A stretch of DNA of 6,320 nucleotides. Source: an uncultured Bacteroidia bacterium (GTDB lineage Bacteria; Bacteroidota; Bacteroidia; Bacteroidales; UBA932). The notes under the pieces are model-generated. The model saw nothing but the letters and a program-made list of their open reading frames with translations, made no database searches and had not been told where the DNA came from. A program made the translations under genes and the position numbers. The stretch spans positions 1 to 6,320 of the forward strand of contig CACXHM010000186.1 in assembly GCA_902767465.1 (NCBI GenBank), in the 5' to 3' direction. Positions 6,285 through 6,320 of the stretch are shown here, piece after piece (positions within the stretch are counted from its first letter, which is position 1; every line of letters begins with the position of its first letter).

Positions 6285-6320
6285 CAGCAATCGTTTTTTT
6301 ATCAACGAATTAATGTATGC

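Larger units (their letters stand above)
5864..6320. other. Right-hand 457 bases without an intact gene
   Basis: This stretch holds the rest of the AbiEi-like remnant, a hairpin at 5985-6019 and repeat copy B at 6235-6284. A plus-strand frame from 6088 to the right edge stays open for 77 codons, but it has no ATG until the last two codons (6313), its sequence is not recognisable, and it runs through the non-coding repeat, so I do not call it a gene. A 72-codon minus-strand frame at 5972-6190 has unconvincing composition. T-runs occur at 6193-6200 and 6293-6300 without clear stems before them. The region reads as decayed sequence rather than regulated spacer. Confidence 0.5.

Overview
The window looks like a piece of a Bacteroidota chromosome, probably order Bacteroidales. 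The evidence is indirect: two intergenic sites fit the Bacteroides-type promoter (-33 TTTG / -7 TAnnTTTG), the gene starts are preceded by A/T-rich sequence without a Shine-Dalgarno motif, and the gene content (secreted multi-domain GH2 glycosidase, secreted CE7-type esterase) is typical of glycan-degrading gut bacteria. No SusC/SusD pair, sigma/anti-sigma pair or hybrid sensor is present, so a full polysaccharide utilisation locus is not shown here.

Layout. Positions 1-736 (minus) hold most of an MscS-type small mechanosensitive channel, cut by the left edge. A 77-base gap separates it from a minus-strand gene at 814-2136 for a secreted esterase of the CE7/acetyl xylan esterase type, with a complete Ser-Asp-His triad and an extra N-terminal domain. 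A 349-base divergent intergenic region (2137-2485) carries two plus-strand promoter candidates and, next to the following gene, what looks like the last 26 codons of a lost gene. Positions 2486-5863 (plus) encode a 1125-residue secreted GH2 enzyme related to beta-mannosidases and exo-beta-glucosaminidases, with a large beta-sandwich (discoidin-like) N-terminal extension. The last 457 bases hold no convincing intact gene.

The most interesting part is the pair of scars around the GH2 gene. At its 3' end the family-typical ending VSGFN is followed by a TAATAA double stop that is one base out of frame, so the protein reads through 16 foreign codons. Immediately after that TAATAA begins an open frame resembling a broken AbiEi-type antitoxin C-terminus. 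At its 5' end lies the C-terminal fragment of another lost gene at normal operon spacing. I infer that the GH2 gene is the survivor of a larger operon that was rearranged and joined to a degraded toxin-antitoxin locus. A 50-base imperfect repeat of the mscS leader (741-789) recurs at 6235-6284, and a strong hairpin lies at 5985-6019.

Functionally, the esterase and the GH2 enzyme are both predicted to be exported and could act on the same acetylated glycan, but they are divergently oriented and no shared operator was seen. The mscS gene is probably a housekeeping neighbour. I found no tRNA, rRNA, CRISPR array, intact insertion sequence or clearly new biological system.
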